Source: Hyphomicrobiaceae bacterium (lineage in GTDB: Bacteria; Pseudomonadota; Alphaproteobacteria; Rhizobiales; Hyphomicrobiaceae). Taken from it: 64,000 nt of DNA. The notes beneath the pieces were generated by a model. It had not been told where the DNA came from, did not search any database, and saw nothing but the letters and a program-made list of their open reading frames with translations. Below, in pieces: positions 63,118 to 64,000 of this stretch. The stretch covers positions 310,001-374,000 of the forward strand of contig JALHMB010000005.1 of the NCBI GenBank assembly GCA_022844275.1, read 5' to 3'. How positions within the stretch are numbered: position 1 is the stretch's first letter; each line of letters starts with the position of its first letter. The position numbers were made by a program, and so were the translations under genes.

Positions 63118-63765
63118 ATGAAGCTCGACTCAAAATACTTCGACCAGATCAGGGTCAAATCTTCCGCGCCGCGCGAGGCCGAGGAGCACACGCACGTGTG
63201 CCAGTGGAAGGGCTGCACGGCTGCGGGAGAGCACAAGGCGCCCAAGGGTCGTGGCCGCGAGAACGACTACTACCATTTCTGCCTGGATCACGTGCGGCAG
63301 TTCAATGCCTCGTACAACTACTTCGCGGGCATGAGCGACGCCGAGGTGGAGGACTTCCGCAAGGGGGCGATCACCGGGCACCGTCCGACGTGGAAGCTTG
63401 GCGCCGATAAGGGGGGTACGGACAACCTCTCTAACGCCAATGCCAGCGACGTGAGAGCCCGCCGGTACGCACAGTTTGCGCGCCACGGCACGCAAGATCC
63501 CCATCATGTATTGGATGACAGCGATGCGGGAACGCATGGCAACGGCCGCCAAGCCCCCCGCCGATCGCTGAAGCCGCTCGAGCGGAAGGCCTTCGAGACC
63601 CTTGATTTAGCGGAAACCGCGCAGGGGCCGGAAATAAAAGGACGGTTCAAGGAGCTGGTAAAGCGGCACCATCCAGACGCCAATGGGGGTGACCGCGGCG
63701 CCGAAGACAAGTTGCGCGAGATCATACAAGCCTATAATTACCTGAAACAGGCGGGTCTCGTTTGA
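63118..63765 (+). CDS. DnaJ-domain protein upstream of cobS, 215 aa
   Basis: Start at MKLDSKYFDQIRVK after TGGCGAG. The first 75 residues contain CQWKGCTAAGEHKAPKGRGRENDYYHFCLDHV, a possible zinc-binding set of Cys and His; the C-terminal 60 residues are a J domain with RHHPDANGG (HPD motif) and IIQAYNYLKQAG. It commonly precedes cobS in this order, and probably assists the cobalt-chelatase complex or an unrelated substrate. Partner DnaK unknown. Confidence 0.8.
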   Translation: MKLDSKYFDQIRVKSSAPREAEEHTHVCQWKGCTAAGEHKAPKGRGRENDYYHFCLDHVRQFNASYNYFAGMSDAEVEDFRKGAITGHRPTWKLGADKGGTDNLSNANASDVRARRYAQFARHGTQDPHHVLDDSDAGTHGNGRQAPRRSLKPLERKAFETLDLAETAQGPEIKGRFKELVKRHHPDANGGDRGAEDKLREIIQAYNYLKQAGLV

Positions 63766-63840
63766 CCGGCTCATCAGCCAAACTCGATCGTCCCCCAGAC
63801 ATCAGCGATCCGTCACGGGACAGCACGTGGGGGCGATTCC

Positions 63841-64000
63841 ATGGACCTGCGGAACAGCGAAACTATGCGCGCTTCAGCTAACGCCGGCATCCCCGGCCTC
63901 CCGGACAAGACCGTCTCGGTGCGCGAGACGTTCAGCATCGACTCCGACATGGAAGTGCCGGCTTACACGAAAGCTGACTCGCACGTCCCGGACCTCGATC
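63841..64000 (+). CDS. cobS: cobaltochelatase subunit CobS, N-terminal fragment cut by the window end
   Basis: ATG followed by 53 codons to the window edge. Residues from about 25 on (DKTVSVRETFSIDSDMEVPAY) match the CobS N-terminus, which leads into a MoxR-type AAA+ ATPase. With CobN and CobT it inserts cobalt in aerobic cobalamin synthesis. Its AAA domain lies beyond the window. The position right after the dnaJ-like gene supports the call. Confidence 0.8.
   Translation, partial: MDLRNSETMRASANAGIPGLPDKTVSVRETFSIDSDMEVPAYTKADSHVPDLD

Overview
The window looks like a core chromosomal segment of a high-GC alphaproteobacterium, most likely of the order Hyphomicrobiales (Rhizobiales). The basis is gene content and order: mnmE, mnmG-rsmG-parA-parB with two parS sites, secB/dnaQ-coaE-aroE-maf-ppsR/hemE-hemJ-rho, CenR, and dnaJ-like/cobS. 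Gene density is high. I saw no rRNA, tRNA, CRISPR array, prophage or intact insertion sequence.

Layout. 0-7 kb: small secreted and membrane proteins, a Cys-containing secreted protein, a periplasmic ClpP-like protein, and an FAD monooxygenase divergent from an Asp/Glu-racemase-fold protein. 7-12 kb: purE-purK, a DUF465 protein, a small cytochrome c, a hydroxypyruvate-isomerase-like protein and an orphan tolB. 12-13 kb: a gene-poor patch with one perfect DnaA box. 13-23 kb: a YdjC/HpnK-like deacetylase, a glyoxalase II-like hydrolase, an acetyltransferase, mnmE, three detoxification-type genes (two VOC, one GST), then mnmG-rsmG-parA-parB. parS sites lie just after mnmE and inside rsmG. 23-27 kb: a lone hisA, and a divergent module of a CoA-transferase against an SMP-30 lactonase plus CitE-like lyase.

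27-31 kb: a methionine operon of an ArsR-methyltransferase fusion regulator, metF and a homocysteine methyltransferase equal to only the N-terminal part of MetH, preceded by a 16-bp palindrome. 31-37 kb: MFS transporter, ubiH, tesB, and glnK-amtB behind a sigma-54-type promoter. 37-43 kb: L,D-transpeptidase-like protein, CenR-like regulator, rpmF, a palindromic repeat, a GGDEF/EAL protein with a degenerate GGDEF site, an isocitrate-lyase-family enzyme, a lone cyclic-nucleotide-binding domain and a possible small RNA.

43-52 kb: lolA, secB, dnaQ-coaE-aroE-maf-ppsR, hemE-hemJ, rho, ubiG. This is a classic origin-side alphaproteobacterial cluster, but rho is followed by ubiG and the mnmE-parB block sits about 30 kb away, which implies rearrangement. 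52-64 kb: a second CoA-transferase, rppH, a PIMT-family methyltransferase, a split ThDP decarboxylase, a 26-residue Lys/Ala peptide with its own terminator, an EamA transporter, sua5, an acyl-CoA dehydrogenase, a D-threonine-aldolase-family enzyme, bolA, a Crp-type regulator, a DnaJ-domain protein and the start of cobS.

I did not find a clearly new multi-gene defence or mobile system. The best leads are the ArsR-methyltransferase/split-MetH operon with its operator, the palindromic element near 38.5 kb, the candidate C-rich-loop RNA near 42.7 kb, the racemase-fold protein lacking its expected cysteines, and the 26-residue Lys/Ala peptide. All calls were made by reading the sequence; no database search was run.
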